Positions 16,512-24,234 are shown, numbered from the stretch's first letter. The stretch is DNA of 45,525 nt from Oscillospiraceae bacterium (GCA_015068445.1 SVKN01000010.1:1-45525); one strand, 5' to 3'. Notes: generated by a model from the letters alone, not told the origin. Numbers and translations are program-made.

Positions 16512-17492
16512 CTACTCCTCATAGACCAGATAGATCGTCCCCGTGGGCAGGGACGTCTCTCCGGCCGTCATGCGGGCCGTGCCCGCGTAAATGTTGCGCA
16601 CCATGGCGGACGAAAGCGTCTCCTGAGCCGACGCGTTGGCTTGCACGGCCCCGGCCAGCGTGCCCGCCGTCACCTGCTGGGCCCCGTGGGTATGGGTCAG
16701 GGGCGCCTTGCCGGAGATGGCCGCCCGGGCGGCGGCGCTGAGGGGCTTGTCCTCGTCGGAGGTGTTGTCCACGCTGCCGAGGCCCACCTGCGCCTTCGTC
16801 ACCTGATGGGGGTTGCTGCGGTTGGCGATATGGGCGTCGGGGACGGCCCCGCCGCCACCGCCGCCGGACTGCTGGGCCAGCTGGGCGTAATATTTGGCGT
16901 TGTTCGTGTCCTCATCGGCGCGCAGGCCCGTGCCGCCCACGGCCCAGCTGCGGCTGAGCTGAGAGCCCGTCAGCGCCTGGATGGCGCAGGCGGCCGCCGT
17001 TTCGGCGGAGTCGCGGGCGCTGTCGGCGGAGTCGGACGCGGACCGGGCGCTCTCGTCCACGCGGTCCAGGATCTGGTCGATCTCGCGCTGCAGCTGCAGC
17101 GCCTGGGACTGGGTGGGCTCGGCGGCGCTGTCGCACGCGCCGGGACGGACCTCCAGCCGCTCGCTGACGGACAGCGCCACGACGCTCTGCCCGTCCTGCT
17201 CCGTATAGCCCTCCACGGTGAAGGAGCACCAGCCCACGCGGCTCAGCGGCTCAGGCGGGATCGTCACGGTGTAGTCCAGCAGACTCTCCCCGGTGCGCTC
17301 GTCCGCCGTCAGCAGCACGGCCACGGGGTCGAGGCCGCGGCTGTCGCGCCAGACAATGCGCTTGCCGTAATCCGCCCACGTCTCATCGAAGATCAGGCGC
17401 AGGGACGTGACGTTGCCCTCGCCCTGCACGCCGCCGTATTTCGAGCTGAGGCGGACGAACTGGCCGTTCACCTCGGCTTTGATCTGTCTCAC
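16512..17492 (-). CDS. Phage tail fibre / baseplate-upper-like protein
   Basis: 326 residues, GTG start. The N-terminal 120 residues (RLSSKYGGVQGEGNVTSLRLIF, then WCSFTVEGYTEQDGQSVVAL) resemble BppU-type baseplate attachment domains. A helical stalk follows (REIDQILDRVDESARSASDSA). The fibre motif NPHQVTKAQVGLGSVDNTSD, a hallmark of phage fibres, is at about 225-245, and THTHG near 265. Probably the structural fibre that carries the kelch protein encoded next. Confidence 0.8.
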   Translation of the reverse strand: MRQIKAEVNGQFVRLSSKYGGVQGEGNVTSLRLIFDETWADYGKRIVWRDSRGLDPVAVLLTADERTGESLLDYTVTIPPEPLSRVGWCSFTVEGYTEQDGQSVVALSVSERLEVRPGACDSAAEPTQSQALQLQREIDQILDRVDESARSASDSADSARDSAETAAACAIQALTGSQLSRSWAVGGTGLRADEDTNNAKYYAQLAQQSGGGGGGAVPDAHIANRSNPHQVTKAQVGLGSVDNTSDEDKPLSAAARAAISGKAPLTHTHGAQQVTAGTLAGAVQANASAQETLSSAMVRNIYAGTARMTAGETSLPTGTIYLVYEE

Positions 17493-17493
17493 G

Positions 17494-17751
17494 TTATTCC
17501 TCCTTCATCAGGCCCGCCTGCTTCAGCGCGGCGATCAGACTGATGACCGCCGCGCGCACCGCCTCCGGGTCGGCCCCGGGGCCGGGAGCGGCCACGGCGT
17601 CGGCCGGGCGGCTCTCCCAGGCGATCAGGGCGTTCCCCGCGGCGGTGCCCATATACAGTTGGCGGGCGTCGGTACACCAGCCGGGCATGCGCTCCGGCAG
17701 CTCGGGCATGCTCGCCCTGACGCCGCCGTAAAGACGGATGCTGCCCGGCAT
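17494..17751 (-). CDS. Small head-fibre-like phage protein
   Basis: 85 residues. MPGSIRLYGGVRASMPELPERMPGWCTDARQLYMGTA resembles the N-terminal motif of phage head or tail fibre proteins that display a short beta element (the 'TDxxxLYxG' pattern). An Ala/Pro-rich linker and a helix end it. One base separates it from the genes on either side. Function inferred only from motif and position. Confidence 0.6.
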   Translation of the reverse strand: MPGSIRLYGGVRASMPELPERMPGWCTDARQLYMGTAAGNALIAWESRPADAVAAPGPGADPEAVRAAVISLIAALKQAGLMKEE

Positions 17752-17752
17752 G

Positions 17753-18010
17753 CTACATCTCCCGTCTCATGCGCTCGAAGTCGCGCTCGCCCGCTTCCAT
17801 CAGGCCCTGGGCCAGACGGTCCTGCAGGTCGGACTGCTCCAGCACGCGGGCGAACTTGCGCTTGATGCGCACGGGCTCGCCGCGTTTGATCAGGCAGCCC
17901 TCGCCGTTGACGGCCACGAAGACGTCACGGCTGTAGCGGCCGCCGTCCTTGAACAGGCGCACCTCCACGTATTCCTCGTTCCAGTCCTTGAGGCTCTTCA
18001 TCTCGCTCAT
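17753..18010 (-). CDS. Small conserved protein encoded after the capsid gene
   Basis: 85 residues with the motif DVFVAVNGEGCLIKRGEPVRIKRKFARVLEQS, which I know from small proteins next to Firmicute phage capsid genes. It could be a head-completion or decoration protein. The ATG overlaps the capsid stop by one base (TGATG), so translation is likely coupled. Confidence 0.65.
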   Translation of the reverse strand: MSEMKSLKDWNEEYVEVRLFKDGGRYSRDVFVAVNGEGCLIKRGEPVRIKRKFARVLEQSDLQDRLAQGLMEAGERDFERMRREM

Positions 18011-19218
18011 CAGTTCTCCTCCCCGTCAAAGCTGGAGCAGGTCTCGATGCGCACCATAAAGGGCTCCACGAGACGCTCCGCGGTCCTGGTGGCCTTCCAG
18101 CCGCAGCTGGCGCGCTGATCCAGCGGGTCCGCCGTGCCGGAGGAGCCCAGCTGCTTGACGATGTGTCTCAGGCCGCCGCCCTGGATCTCGGTGACGCCGT
18201 AGGCGTTCTCGCCCAGCACCAGCGTGGCGTAGACGGCGCGGTTGTCGCGGCCGCCCTCGCCGGGCCTGATCTCGTCGCCCGCCTCCAGCACGGTGATCTG
18301 GTCTACGGTCAGGCGCGCGGAGCCCACGCCGCCGTTGACGGTGTTGACGATGGTGCGGATCTGGCCGTTGATGTTGATCTTTCGGCCGATCAGCTTCTCG
18401 CCCTCGCTGACGGTGAGGCTCTCGTTGAGGGTGACGGCGGTGGAGCCGGTGCCGTTGGCCGTGCGGACGGTCAGCGTCTTGTTCTCCAGCAGGGGCCTGC
18501 CCTTGAAGATCTTCGCCTCGGTGGTCTCCACGAAGCGCACGCCCGCGATCCTGCCGATCTCGCCGGCGTACATATCCTCGGGGTCGCAGTAGGTCTTGAC
18601 GTTCTGCCAGGCGGGATCGTGCATCAGGTCGTAAGCCACGTCGGGATGGATGATGGCCACGTAGCTGTCGCCGATCTTCTCGGCGTTCTGGGTCTTGAGG
18701 TATCTGGCCGCCAGGCGGATGGCCTCCACGGTCATGTAGTGGTTGCCGCTCTCCTGACCGCCCACCAGCTGGTCGCGGGAGTTGACCTGACCCTCGGCGT
18801 ACTGGACGTTGGTGCCGCCGTTGAGCACCTCGCGGGTGATGGTGTCCAGCGTCGCTCCCGCCTGATTGCCCAGCAGCTTGGTGGCCTGCAGGACGTTGTT
18901 GTCGATGCTCGTCATCACCAGCATGTCGCTGAGCTCGATGTAGCGGCCGTACTGGCGCACCGTCGATTCAACGGTGGACACCTCCAGCTTCTGCCCGTCG
19001 GGAGTGACGCCCTCGGTCAGCGGGACCGTCGCCTTGGGCAGGGGGCTGTAGCGGCGGAACTGGATGGTCTTGCCGCCGTTTTTGGGGATGGGATGCTTCT
19101 GCCCGAACTGGTCGTGGACCAGCTTGGGCACGGCGTTGTCGATGAGGTAGTCGCTGTAGAACGTGACCATCTCATGGGACAGGCCGGTGTCAAGAGTGGT
19201 GTTGATCGATTCGCTCAT
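18010..19218 (-). CDS. Major capsid protein, N4-gp56 family
   Basis: 402 residues. The N-terminal part (YSDYLIDNAVPKLVHDQFGQ, KTIQFRRYSPLPKATVPLTEG, YGRYIELSDML) and the centre (IHPDVAYDLMHDP, then GEIGRIAGVRFVETTEAKIF) are characteristic of the N4-gp56-like HK97-fold capsid family. Length is usual for the family. The ATG at 19218 has AAGGAGAG upstream. It follows the scaffold gene after a 191-bp gap that holds structured element A1. Confidence 0.92.
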   Translation of the reverse strand: MSESINTTLDTGLSHEMVTFYSDYLIDNAVPKLVHDQFGQKHPIPKNGGKTIQFRRYSPLPKATVPLTEGVTPDGQKLEVSTVESTVRQYGRYIELSDMLVMTSIDNNVLQATKLLGNQAGATLDTITREVLNGGTNVQYAEGQVNSRDQLVGGQESGNHYMTVEAIRLAARYLKTQNAEKIGDSYVAIIHPDVAYDLMHDPAWQNVKTYCDPEDMYAGEIGRIAGVRFVETTEAKIFKGRPLLENKTLTVRTANGTGSTAVTLNESLTVSEGEKLIGRKININGQIRTIVNTVNGGVGSARLTVDQITVLEAGDEIRPGEGGRDNRAVYATLVLGENAYGVTEIQGGGLRHIVKQLGSSGTADPLDQRASCGWKATRTAERLVEPFMVRIETCSSFDGEEN

Positions 19219-19236
19219 GTGATCTCTCCTTTTCTG

Positions 19237-19409
19237 TTAAAGTCTGATCTCTTCGCCTGCCAGGACGCGCCTGACGATCTCGTCGCGGGCCCCACAGAAT
19301 CTCCGATCCTGCGGGGACCCCTCGGATTCAATAGATTTGCGGCAAATGAATTGCCGCAAATCGGACGCCGCACTTGCGGCGCGGCGCAGAAGCGCCGTTC
19401 GGCTGCCTC
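19237..19409 (-). repeat. Structured element A1 with recoded copy of the scaffold C-terminus
   Basis: The 122-nt core (19288-19409) lies right after the scaffold stop. In transcript order it holds hairpins CGGCGC-TTCT-GCGCCG, CGCCGC-AAGT-GCGGCG, an 11-bp stem ATTTGCGGCAA/TTGCCGCAAAT and a CCCCGCAG/CTGTGGGG stem. Then 19287-19237 re-encodes the scaffold's last 16 residues (RDEIVRRVLAGEEIRL) plus a stop, with nine third-position changes and TAA in place of TGA. A second copy of the core occurs at 41425-41545. Confidence 0.85.
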
Positions 19410-19796
19410 TCACAGCCTGATTTCCTCTCCCGCCAGGACGCGCCTGACAATCTCATCTCGGTCTTTCTTCGTCATGGCGTGGGTCCCGGACGGGTAGGCG
19501 GCGGTGCCGGCGGCCGCCACGGCGTTTTCCTTCGCGCGGGCGGCGTTCTGCGCCAGACGCTCGGCGGCCCTGCGCGCGGCCTCCTCCTCCAGATATGCCC
19601 GGATCTCGGGCAGGCACGCGACCTCCAGCGCCGAGGCGAAATCGACGCCGGCGCGCAGCAGCTCCTTCAGCGCCGGACGGCGCAGGCCCTCGGTGAACTG
19701 CAGGCCGGGATAGCGGCCCTCCAGCTCCTCCAGGCTGCCGCGCCACTGCTCCGCGCGGCCGTTCAGGGTCTCCTGATGTTCCTCTTCCTTACGCAA
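19410..19796 (-). CDS. Probable phage scaffolding protein
   Basis: About 128 residues between portal and capsid genes, the usual scaffold position. It is charged and helical (EEHQETLNGRAEQWRGSLEE, EEEAARRAAERLAQNAARAK), with a short basic C-terminal motif RDEIVRRVLAGEEIRL of the kind that binds coat protein. The likely start is TTG at 19796, with AAGGAGG upstream, overlapping the portal stop by 8 nt; an ATG at 19829 is possible but overlaps by 41 nt. Its last 16 codons are repeated with synonymous changes downstream of element A1. Confidence 0.7.
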   Translation of the reverse strand: MRKEEEHQETLNGRAEQWRGSLEELEGRYPGLQFTEGLRRPALKELLRAGVDFASALEVACLPEIRAYLEEEAARRAAERLAQNAARAKENAVAAAGTAAYPSGTHAMTKKDRDEIVRRVLAGEEIRL

Positions 19797-21330
19797 TGGT
19801 CTGCTCCTCCTTTTCCAAATGCTTTGCAAGATACGCTCTCACCGCTTCCTTTCCTTCAAAATCCATCAGCTCCAGCGCCCCCATGGCCTGCTCGGCCAGA
19901 TCGGGACGGAAGAAGCCGCGGTCATACAGCTCCTTGGCCAGCTCATTCTGGCTGACGCGGGCGAAGGGATTCTTCTTCTGCGCCGTCATGACGATATCGA
20001 AGTCGGGCCGGTGCGCCCCGCGGATGGCGCGGGAGGAATAGGTGACGAAGGCCGTCCCCTTCTCCCCCGTGATGCGGAAGCAGCGGCCCACGTCGTAGAA
20101 CTGACGGATCAGCTCCAGACACAGCGCCCCCAGCCTGCCGTAGGCGCGGTAGGAGGCGCGGATCATGTCGCGGCTCGTCTTGTTGCCCGCCTCCTGCAGC
20201 GCCGAGATCGCAGACGCCGCCGTGACGCCCGCGTTGGTGCTGCCCGCCGAAAAGTCGCGGTTGGAGGACGTCTCCTTCAGCTCGTCGATCTTCATCTGCT
20301 GCACGCGCAGATACGTCTCGCTGAGGGGGTAGGGCTGGATGGGCCGCACGCGCTCCTCGCTGATGGCGCCCTCCACGTGGACGATGGGGCGGTCCCAGTC
20401 CAGGAACTCCTCCTCGTTGATGCCCGCCGACCGCCCGGCGAAGTACCGGGGCCGTGAAGCCATCAGCGAGCACTCCATGATGTTCTTGCCCAGGCGGTCG
20501 ATGTACTCCTGGGGCGCCTTGGTCACGGCGATGTAGCCGAAGCCCACGGGCTCCCCGGCCACGGGGAACAGCGTGTCGAACACCACGGGATACAGCCCGT
20601 GGGCGTACCAGCCCGTGTCGCGGCAGCGCTCGTCCAGCTCGCTGGCGTACAGCACGTGCTCGCCCGCGAACTTGCACAGGTGCAGCAGGCCGTCCTTTTT
20701 GTAGTACCAGTCGATGACCGTCACGCGGTCCTGTCCGTCCGCGGTGCGGGTGATGACGTCGATGACGTCGCCCGTGCCCTTTTCCAGCTGAGGGTACTCC
20801 TTCTCCAGCGTCTCCCTGTCCCAGCGGTGCGCGATGAACAGGTCGCGGCTGAGCTGGATGTCCCGGACACCGGGCTCCCAGAAGATGTTCTGCAGGTCGA
20901 TGGGCGTCACGTCCACGTCGCCCGCGCCGTGCTCCAGCGCGGGGTTCCAGAACACGCCGTAGACCGCCGTGCCGTGCTTGAGCTTGTACCACCACTGGTC
21001 GGAATACGTCTGCTCGAAGCCGCAGCGGTCCAGCACGGCGGGGATGATGCGGCTCAGGGCCTCGGCGTCTTTGGCGTCGCCGGGCTCCCGGGGCAGCACC
21101 ACGGGCTCCGGGAAGTTGTCCATGGCGTCGGCATGCTTGTTGGCCAGGTTGTTGAACAGCCAGGCGGAGGTCGGCCCGGGGCGCTCGCCCTCGCCGCCGA
21201 TCAGCTCCCAGTGGCGCAGCTGGTACCAAAGCTCCTCCTCCCGCAGCCGCTTCTCCAGCGGCGCCTTCGCGCGCTTGTACTCGCGCAGCCGCCCGATCGC
21301 CTCCTCGAGCCGCTCCTTGGGGAATTGCAA
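19789..21330 (-). CDS. Phage portal protein
   Basis: About 513 residues. Typical portal features: an early helical clip (WYQLRHWELIGGEGERPGPTSAWLFNNLANKHADAMDNFPEP), a central DLQNIFWEPGVRDIQLSR strand region, and the late helical wing (SAGSTNAGVTAASAISALQEAGNKTSRDM). It forms the twelve-fold ring through which DNA enters the head. The Shine-Dalgarno site AAAGGAG favours TTG at 21330 (8-nt spacing); a GTG at 21339 would lie on top of it. The stop overlaps the scaffold start. Confidence 0.88.
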   Translation of the reverse strand: MQFPKERLEEAIGRLREYKRAKAPLEKRLREEELWYQLRHWELIGGEGERPGPTSAWLFNNLANKHADAMDNFPEPVVLPREPGDAKDAEALSRIIPAVLDRCGFEQTYSDQWWYKLKHGTAVYGVFWNPALEHGAGDVDVTPIDLQNIFWEPGVRDIQLSRDLFIAHRWDRETLEKEYPQLEKGTGDVIDVITRTADGQDRVTVIDWYYKKDGLLHLCKFAGEHVLYASELDERCRDTGWYAHGLYPVVFDTLFPVAGEPVGFGYIAVTKAPQEYIDRLGKNIMECSLMASRPRYFAGRSAGINEEEFLDWDRPIVHVEGAISEERVRPIQPYPLSETYLRVQQMKIDELKETSSNRDFSAGSTNAGVTAASAISALQEAGNKTSRDMIRASYRAYGRLGALCLELIRQFYDVGRCFRITGEKGTAFVTYSSRAIRGAHRPDFDIVMTAQKKNPFARVSQNELAKELYDRGFFRPDLAEQAMGALELMDFEGKEAVRAYLAKHLEKEEQTIA

Positions 21331-21381
21331 TATGCTCACTCCTTTACAGTTGACAGATAATGTGCCGCCTCCGGCGGCGCT

Positions 21382-22815
21382 CTACCACACGGTCCCGGCG
21401 TACTCGTCCAAAGGACCGGTCATGCGCCTGACGTCCCGCGCCCGGCGCTCCGGCGGGGAGATGGGGCGCTCCATGAGGACGTAGCGGCACTCGTCGTAGA
21501 TGTGGTCCTCGCCCTCGGTGTCGATGTCCTCCACGTTGGCGGCGTCATAGACGAGCTGGGGGACGGTGCGGATGAAGTGGACGCAGGTGCTGAACACATA
21601 CAGCATGGGCCTGCCCTCCTCGTCGAAAGCCAGCCTGTGATGCAGCTGCATCTTCCCCGCCAGGCGGTGGTTGTCGCCCTTGTCGAAATAAACGCCCCGC
21701 CGCTCCATCATGGCCGCCACGCTCTCGCCGCGGCTCTCGTCGAAGATCGACGGGTCCGCGATGCCGCGGATGGTCCGCCCCTCCAGATTGGGGTCGTCGC
21801 GCTCGATGTCGCGGATGGCGTCGGCGATCCGCGCCGGCTCCCAGCGCACGCCCTCGTTGGGCACGCCCGTGCAGCCGTACAGCTCCCGGATGCGGTAGAC
21901 GCGCCCGTCGCTGTCCACGGCGTACCACCCCACAGCAAAGGGCCGCGTGTAGCCGAAATCGAACCCGCGGTAGACGCTCCACTCCCGGGGCACGCGAAAG
22001 GGCGCGATGACGTGGGTGTTGACCCGCGTACGGTACCCCGCCGGATCGTTGCGCCACTCCAGAAAGACCTGCCCCGAAAAGGAGTCCCAGTCCCCGTACA
22101 GCAGCGCCTTCTTCTCCGCCTCCGGCAGCATGGCCAGCCGCCAGGCGTAGTCCGGGTCGTTGTCCATCAGGATCTTGTTGTCGAACACCGTGGACGGCAC
22201 GAAGATGCGGCCCTGCCGCTTTTTCTCCACGCCGCCCCCGGGGACGGCCACCTCCAGCTCCTGCCAGATGGTCGTCATGGCCGGGGCCGGGGTGATGAAC
22301 CGCTCCTTGACCCAGCCGTGGCCCCGCCCGCCGGGGTTGGCGCTGGCACGGATGTAGCACCGCGCCCCCGCGCCGCCCGGACGGCACCGGGAGAACATGT
22401 AGGCGTACTCCTCCCAGCTGAACTGGGTCAGCTCGTCGAAGGCGATGTAGTCGAAGCGCTTGCCCTGGTAGTTGATGCGGTCCGACGTGTACTGCATGGA
22501 GCCGAACTGGATCTTCGCCCCCGAGGGGAACTGCCAGAAGTGGCGGCTCTGGTTGTACCGCGCGCCGGGCGCGGCCGCGGGGTACAGCTCCATGGAGCGG
22601 TCCACCAGCTGGGACAGCTGGGGGTACGTCTTGCGCAGGATCAGGCCCCGGTACTGGGGCAGGTCCACCTGACGCAGCGCCTCGGCCAGCAGCGCGTCGC
22701 TCTTGCCGCCGCCCGCCGCGCCGCCGTACAGCGCCTCGAACTCAGGCCGCGCCATGAAATCGCGCTGCCGCGGCTGCGGAGACCAAAAGGGCTTGATTCG
22801 ATTGTTTTCCGCCAT
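21382..22815 (-). CDS. terL: Terminase large subunit
   Basis: A 477-residue packaging motor. ATPase half: Walker A GGAAGGGKSDALL near residues 31-43, Walker B FDYIAFDELTQF near 121-132, and the coupling motif SANPGG near 158. Nuclease half: RNase H-like acidic motifs in YRGFDFGYTRP, IADPSIFD and the late acidic helix EDIDTEGEDHIYDECRY. The start has GGAGGG 9 nt upstream. The portal follows after 42 nt containing a GCCGCC/GGCGGC hairpin. Confidence 0.95.
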   Translation of the reverse strand: MAENNRIKPFWSPQPRQRDFMARPEFEALYGGAAGGGKSDALLAEALRQVDLPQYRGLILRKTYPQLSQLVDRSMELYPAAAPGARYNQSRHFWQFPSGAKIQFGSMQYTSDRINYQGKRFDYIAFDELTQFSWEEYAYMFSRCRPGGAGARCYIRASANPGGRGHGWVKERFITPAPAMTTIWQELEVAVPGGGVEKKRQGRIFVPSTVFDNKILMDNDPDYAWRLAMLPEAEKKALLYGDWDSFSGQVFLEWRNDPAGYRTRVNTHVIAPFRVPREWSVYRGFDFGYTRPFAVGWYAVDSDGRVYRIRELYGCTGVPNEGVRWEPARIADAIRDIERDDPNLEGRTIRGIADPSIFDESRGESVAAMMERRGVYFDKGDNHRLAGKMQLHHRLAFDEEGRPMLYVFSTCVHFIRTVPQLVYDAANVEDIDTEGEDHIYDECRYVLMERPISPPERRARDVRRMTGPLDEYAGTVW

Positions 22816-22856
22816 AAAGGATGGCCCTCCTTCCCCTTGCTCCGCGCCGCGGCGCG

Positions 22857-23153
22857 CTACAGCTCCTCCACCATGGGCAGCACCACGAGATTGCCGCCGC
22901 GCTCCGGCTCCAGCCCGCCGGCGGAGCGCTTCAGCTCCTCCAGCGCCTTCACCGTGCGCACCAGCTCGCCCACGGCCTTGTAGTCCACCTTGCCGAAGAC
23001 GTATTCCTCGGTGCAGGTGTCGCTGCCGCGCTTTTCCGTGACGATATAGCGCCGGAACTGCTCCTTATCCTTCAGCGACTCGACGATGGCTTTGCCGATC
23101 ATCTCTGCCGCCCGCAGCTCCTGACGCAGGTCGGTCTGTCTGCTCGTCCTCAT
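22857..23153 (-). CDS. Small protein in the terminase small-subunit position
   Basis: 98 residues: a basic N-terminal helix (RTSRQTDLRQELRAAEMIGKAIVESLKDKEQF), a short beta part (SDTCTEEYVFGKVDYKAVGELVRTVKALEELKRS) and an acidic end. Its position before terL and its size suggest a DNA-recognition (small terminase) role, but it lacks a clear helix-turn-helix. GAGG lies 9 nt before the ATG. Confidence 0.6.
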   Translation of the reverse strand: MRTSRQTDLRQELRAAEMIGKAIVESLKDKEQFRRYIVTEKRGSDTCTEEYVFGKVDYKAVGELVRTVKALEELKRSAGGLEPERGGNLVVLPMVEEL

Positions 23154-23247
23154 CCCTCCGATCCTCGGGACGGCCGCATGATCCCCGCCGCGCGCGGCAG
23201 CGCATACAGCCGCTGCACAGCCCGCCGCGGATACAGGTCAGCGCCAT
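23065..23247 (-). CDS. Small Cys-rich protein, first gene of the prophage operon
   Basis: 60 residues beginning MALTCIRGGLCSGCMRC. The CxxGGxCxGCMRC start recurs in small Firmicute phage proteins, where it usually continues into a zinc-ribbon-like domain. Here the rest is low-complexity (R, D, G) and overlaps the next gene by 89 nt, so the protein may be truncated or frameshifted. GAGGTG lies 5 nt before the ATG, and the repressor-controlled promoter is about 100 nt upstream. Confidence 0.45.
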   Translation of the reverse strand: MALTCIRGGLCSGCMRCRARRGSCGRPEDRRDEDEQTDRPASGAAGGRDDRQSHRRVAEG

Positions 23248-23331
23248 GGTCCCACCTCTTTCCTCTTGCTTTTTCCCGGAGACCGCGATATACTATGGAT
23301 ATGTTGAATAATACCCCTCGTTTTAGTTCGG

Positions 23332-23407
23332 TTCTCCGAAGTACGATACAGACTATACACCAGATTTCCGAAGTAGTCAAGGGGTTTTAGTTAAGTTTTC
23401 CGTAGTA
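23332..23407. promoter_or_regulatory. Three-part operator at 32-bp spacing (O1, O2, O3)
   Basis: Copies of a 12-bp element: TTCTCCGAAGTA (23332-23343), ATTTCCGAAGTA (23364-23375), TTTTCCGTAGTA (23396-23407). Starts are exactly 32 bp apart, three helical turns. O1 and O3 also share GTTTTAGTT just upstream. O2 lies in the spacer of the leftward promoter; O3 precedes the repressor gene. A lambda-like switch is inferred. Confidence 0.75.
23352..23380 (-). promoter_or_regulatory. Leftward prophage promoter
   Basis: On the minus strand: -35 TTGACT (23375-23380), 17-bp spacer, -10 TATAGT (23352-23357). Operator O2 fills most of the spacer. It reads into the Cys-rich gene and the whole structural cassette. 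Confidence 0.8.
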
Positions 23408-23438
23408 TCACGCAAATTCGTGAAAGGTGTACAAAATT

Positions 23439-23807
23439 ATGTACGAAATCTTCGCCCAATTGATGAAGGATCGCGGCCTGACGGCCTACCGCGTCTCCTG
23501 TGACACCGGCATCTCCCAGGCCACGCTCAGCGACTGGAAGCACGGCCGCAGCGTCCCCAAGGCCGACAAGCTGCAGGTGCTGGCCGATTATTTTCAGGTC
23601 TCCCTGGGCTACCTCATGGGCAAGGAGGAGCCCGTGCCCTTCGTCAACGTCCCGCCCACCAAGGAGCAGCTCTACACCTTCCTCTTCGGCACCCCCACCA
23701 TCAGCGACGAGGCCGCCGAGGAGGTCATGGCCTACGCCCGCTACGTCGCCCAGCGGGAGAAGGAAGCATACCTGAAGCAAAAGGGCGAGCAGAAGCAGGA
23801 CGGTTGA
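23439..23807 (+). CDS. XRE-family (cI-like) repressor
   Basis: 122 residues. The N-terminal helix-turn-helix (about 1-65: IFAQLMKDRGLTAYRVSCDTG, ISQATLSDWKHGRSVPKADKL, LADYFQVSLGYLMG) is a standard XRE/cI domain. The C-terminal part (about 75-122) is a short acidic-to-basic helix, too small for a self-cleaving LexA-type domain. The ATG at 23439 has AAAGGTG 9 nt upstream; an in-frame GTG at 23427 overlaps that site. It diverges from the structural genes across three operator repeats, so it probably silences them. Confidence 0.85.
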   Translation: MYEIFAQLMKDRGLTAYRVSCDTGISQATLSDWKHGRSVPKADKLQVLADYFQVSLGYLMGKEEPVPFVNVPPTKEQLYTFLFGTPTISDEAAEEVMAYARYVAQREKEAYLKQKGEQKQDG

Positions 23808-23885
23808 TCATCGCTGCGCCGCCGGTTCCGTGATGTACACGAGCCGATGATGGCCGCCGCTGCGAGGCGATCCCTCCCCCAACGC

Positions 23886-23926
23886 TGTCATCCTGAGCGA
23901 AGCGCAGCGGAGCCGAAGGATCTATC
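23886..23926. repeat. CATCCTGAGCG-type dispersed repeat, copy 1
   Basis: Sequence beginning GTCATCCTGAGCGAAGCG and ending GAAGGATCTAT; a second, shorter copy is at 39270-39299. Both are preceded by a C-run. This is a widely seen intergenic repeat in bacterial genomes. Confidence 0.7.
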
Positions 23927-23983
23927 ATTTCACGATGATGATCGGATCCGCGGCGCACGCCCTTGTGCCCTGCCCCGCGCAAC

Positions 23984-24009
23984 AAAAAAGCACCCTCACG
24001 GGTGCTTTT
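23984..24009. terminator. Terminator hairpin, outer copy
   Basis: AAAAAAGCACCC-TCAC-GGGTGCTTTT. The 20-nt hairpin is identical to the one at 24235-24258, with repeat family B copy 2 between them. It may also stop the repressor transcript. Confidence 0.75.
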
Positions 24010-24064
24010 CAGTTTGTCAAAAAAGTCGATTTGTGCCGATCATGAGTATCACGCTCGCGCAGCG

Positions 24065-24229
24065 AGCGGTAATGAATCTGTGTTTCCGGCGGACATGTGC
24101 CGACGGAAACACACCTTCCGGTCTGCAAACGTGCGCCTGTTAAGGCGTGCGCTGCAGCAGACCGGCCCAAGCAGGCAGGCGCTCTTCTGCCTGCGGGCCC
24201 TTCTTTGTCGAAAAACCTGTTTTTCGACA
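24065..24229. repeat. Structured intergenic repeat, family B copy 2
   Basis: Same order of stems as at 4015-4168: an ACATGT-centred stem (24084-24110), CGGTCTGC (24119-24126) / GCAGACCG (24157-24164), an inner GCGCCT-GTTA-AGGCGT-like hairpin, GCAGGCAG (24171-24178) / CTGCCTGC (24187-24194), and a closing 10-bp hairpin TGTCGAAAAA/TTTTTCGACA (24206-24229). Two stems differ from copy 1 by paired, pairing-preserving substitutions. Confidence 0.75.
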
Positions 24230-24234
24230 GGTCC

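Larger units (their letters stand above)
11250..23807. mobile_element. Prophage-like structural cassette with repressor
   Basis: Seventeen tightly packed minus-strand genes, many with ATGA-type overlaps, read from 23247 to 11250: Cys-rich protein, small packaging protein, large terminase, portal, scaffold, N4-gp56 capsid, small head proteins, fibres, CBM-like protein, holin-like protein, connector, propeller protein, coiled-coil protein. A divergent XRE repressor sits at the other end. No integrase, recombinase, replication gene, lysin, tail tube or tape-measure gene and no flanking att repeat was found. It fits a short-tailed (podovirus-like) virion module, either a remnant, a satellite or a domesticated particle. 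Confidence 0.85.

Noticed and set aside
19237-19460. Diversity-generating retroelement (variable and template repeats next to hairpins)
   Set aside because: No reverse transcriptase is visible, the repeats are only about 50-70 nt, and the differences are spread over all bases at third positions rather than at adenines.
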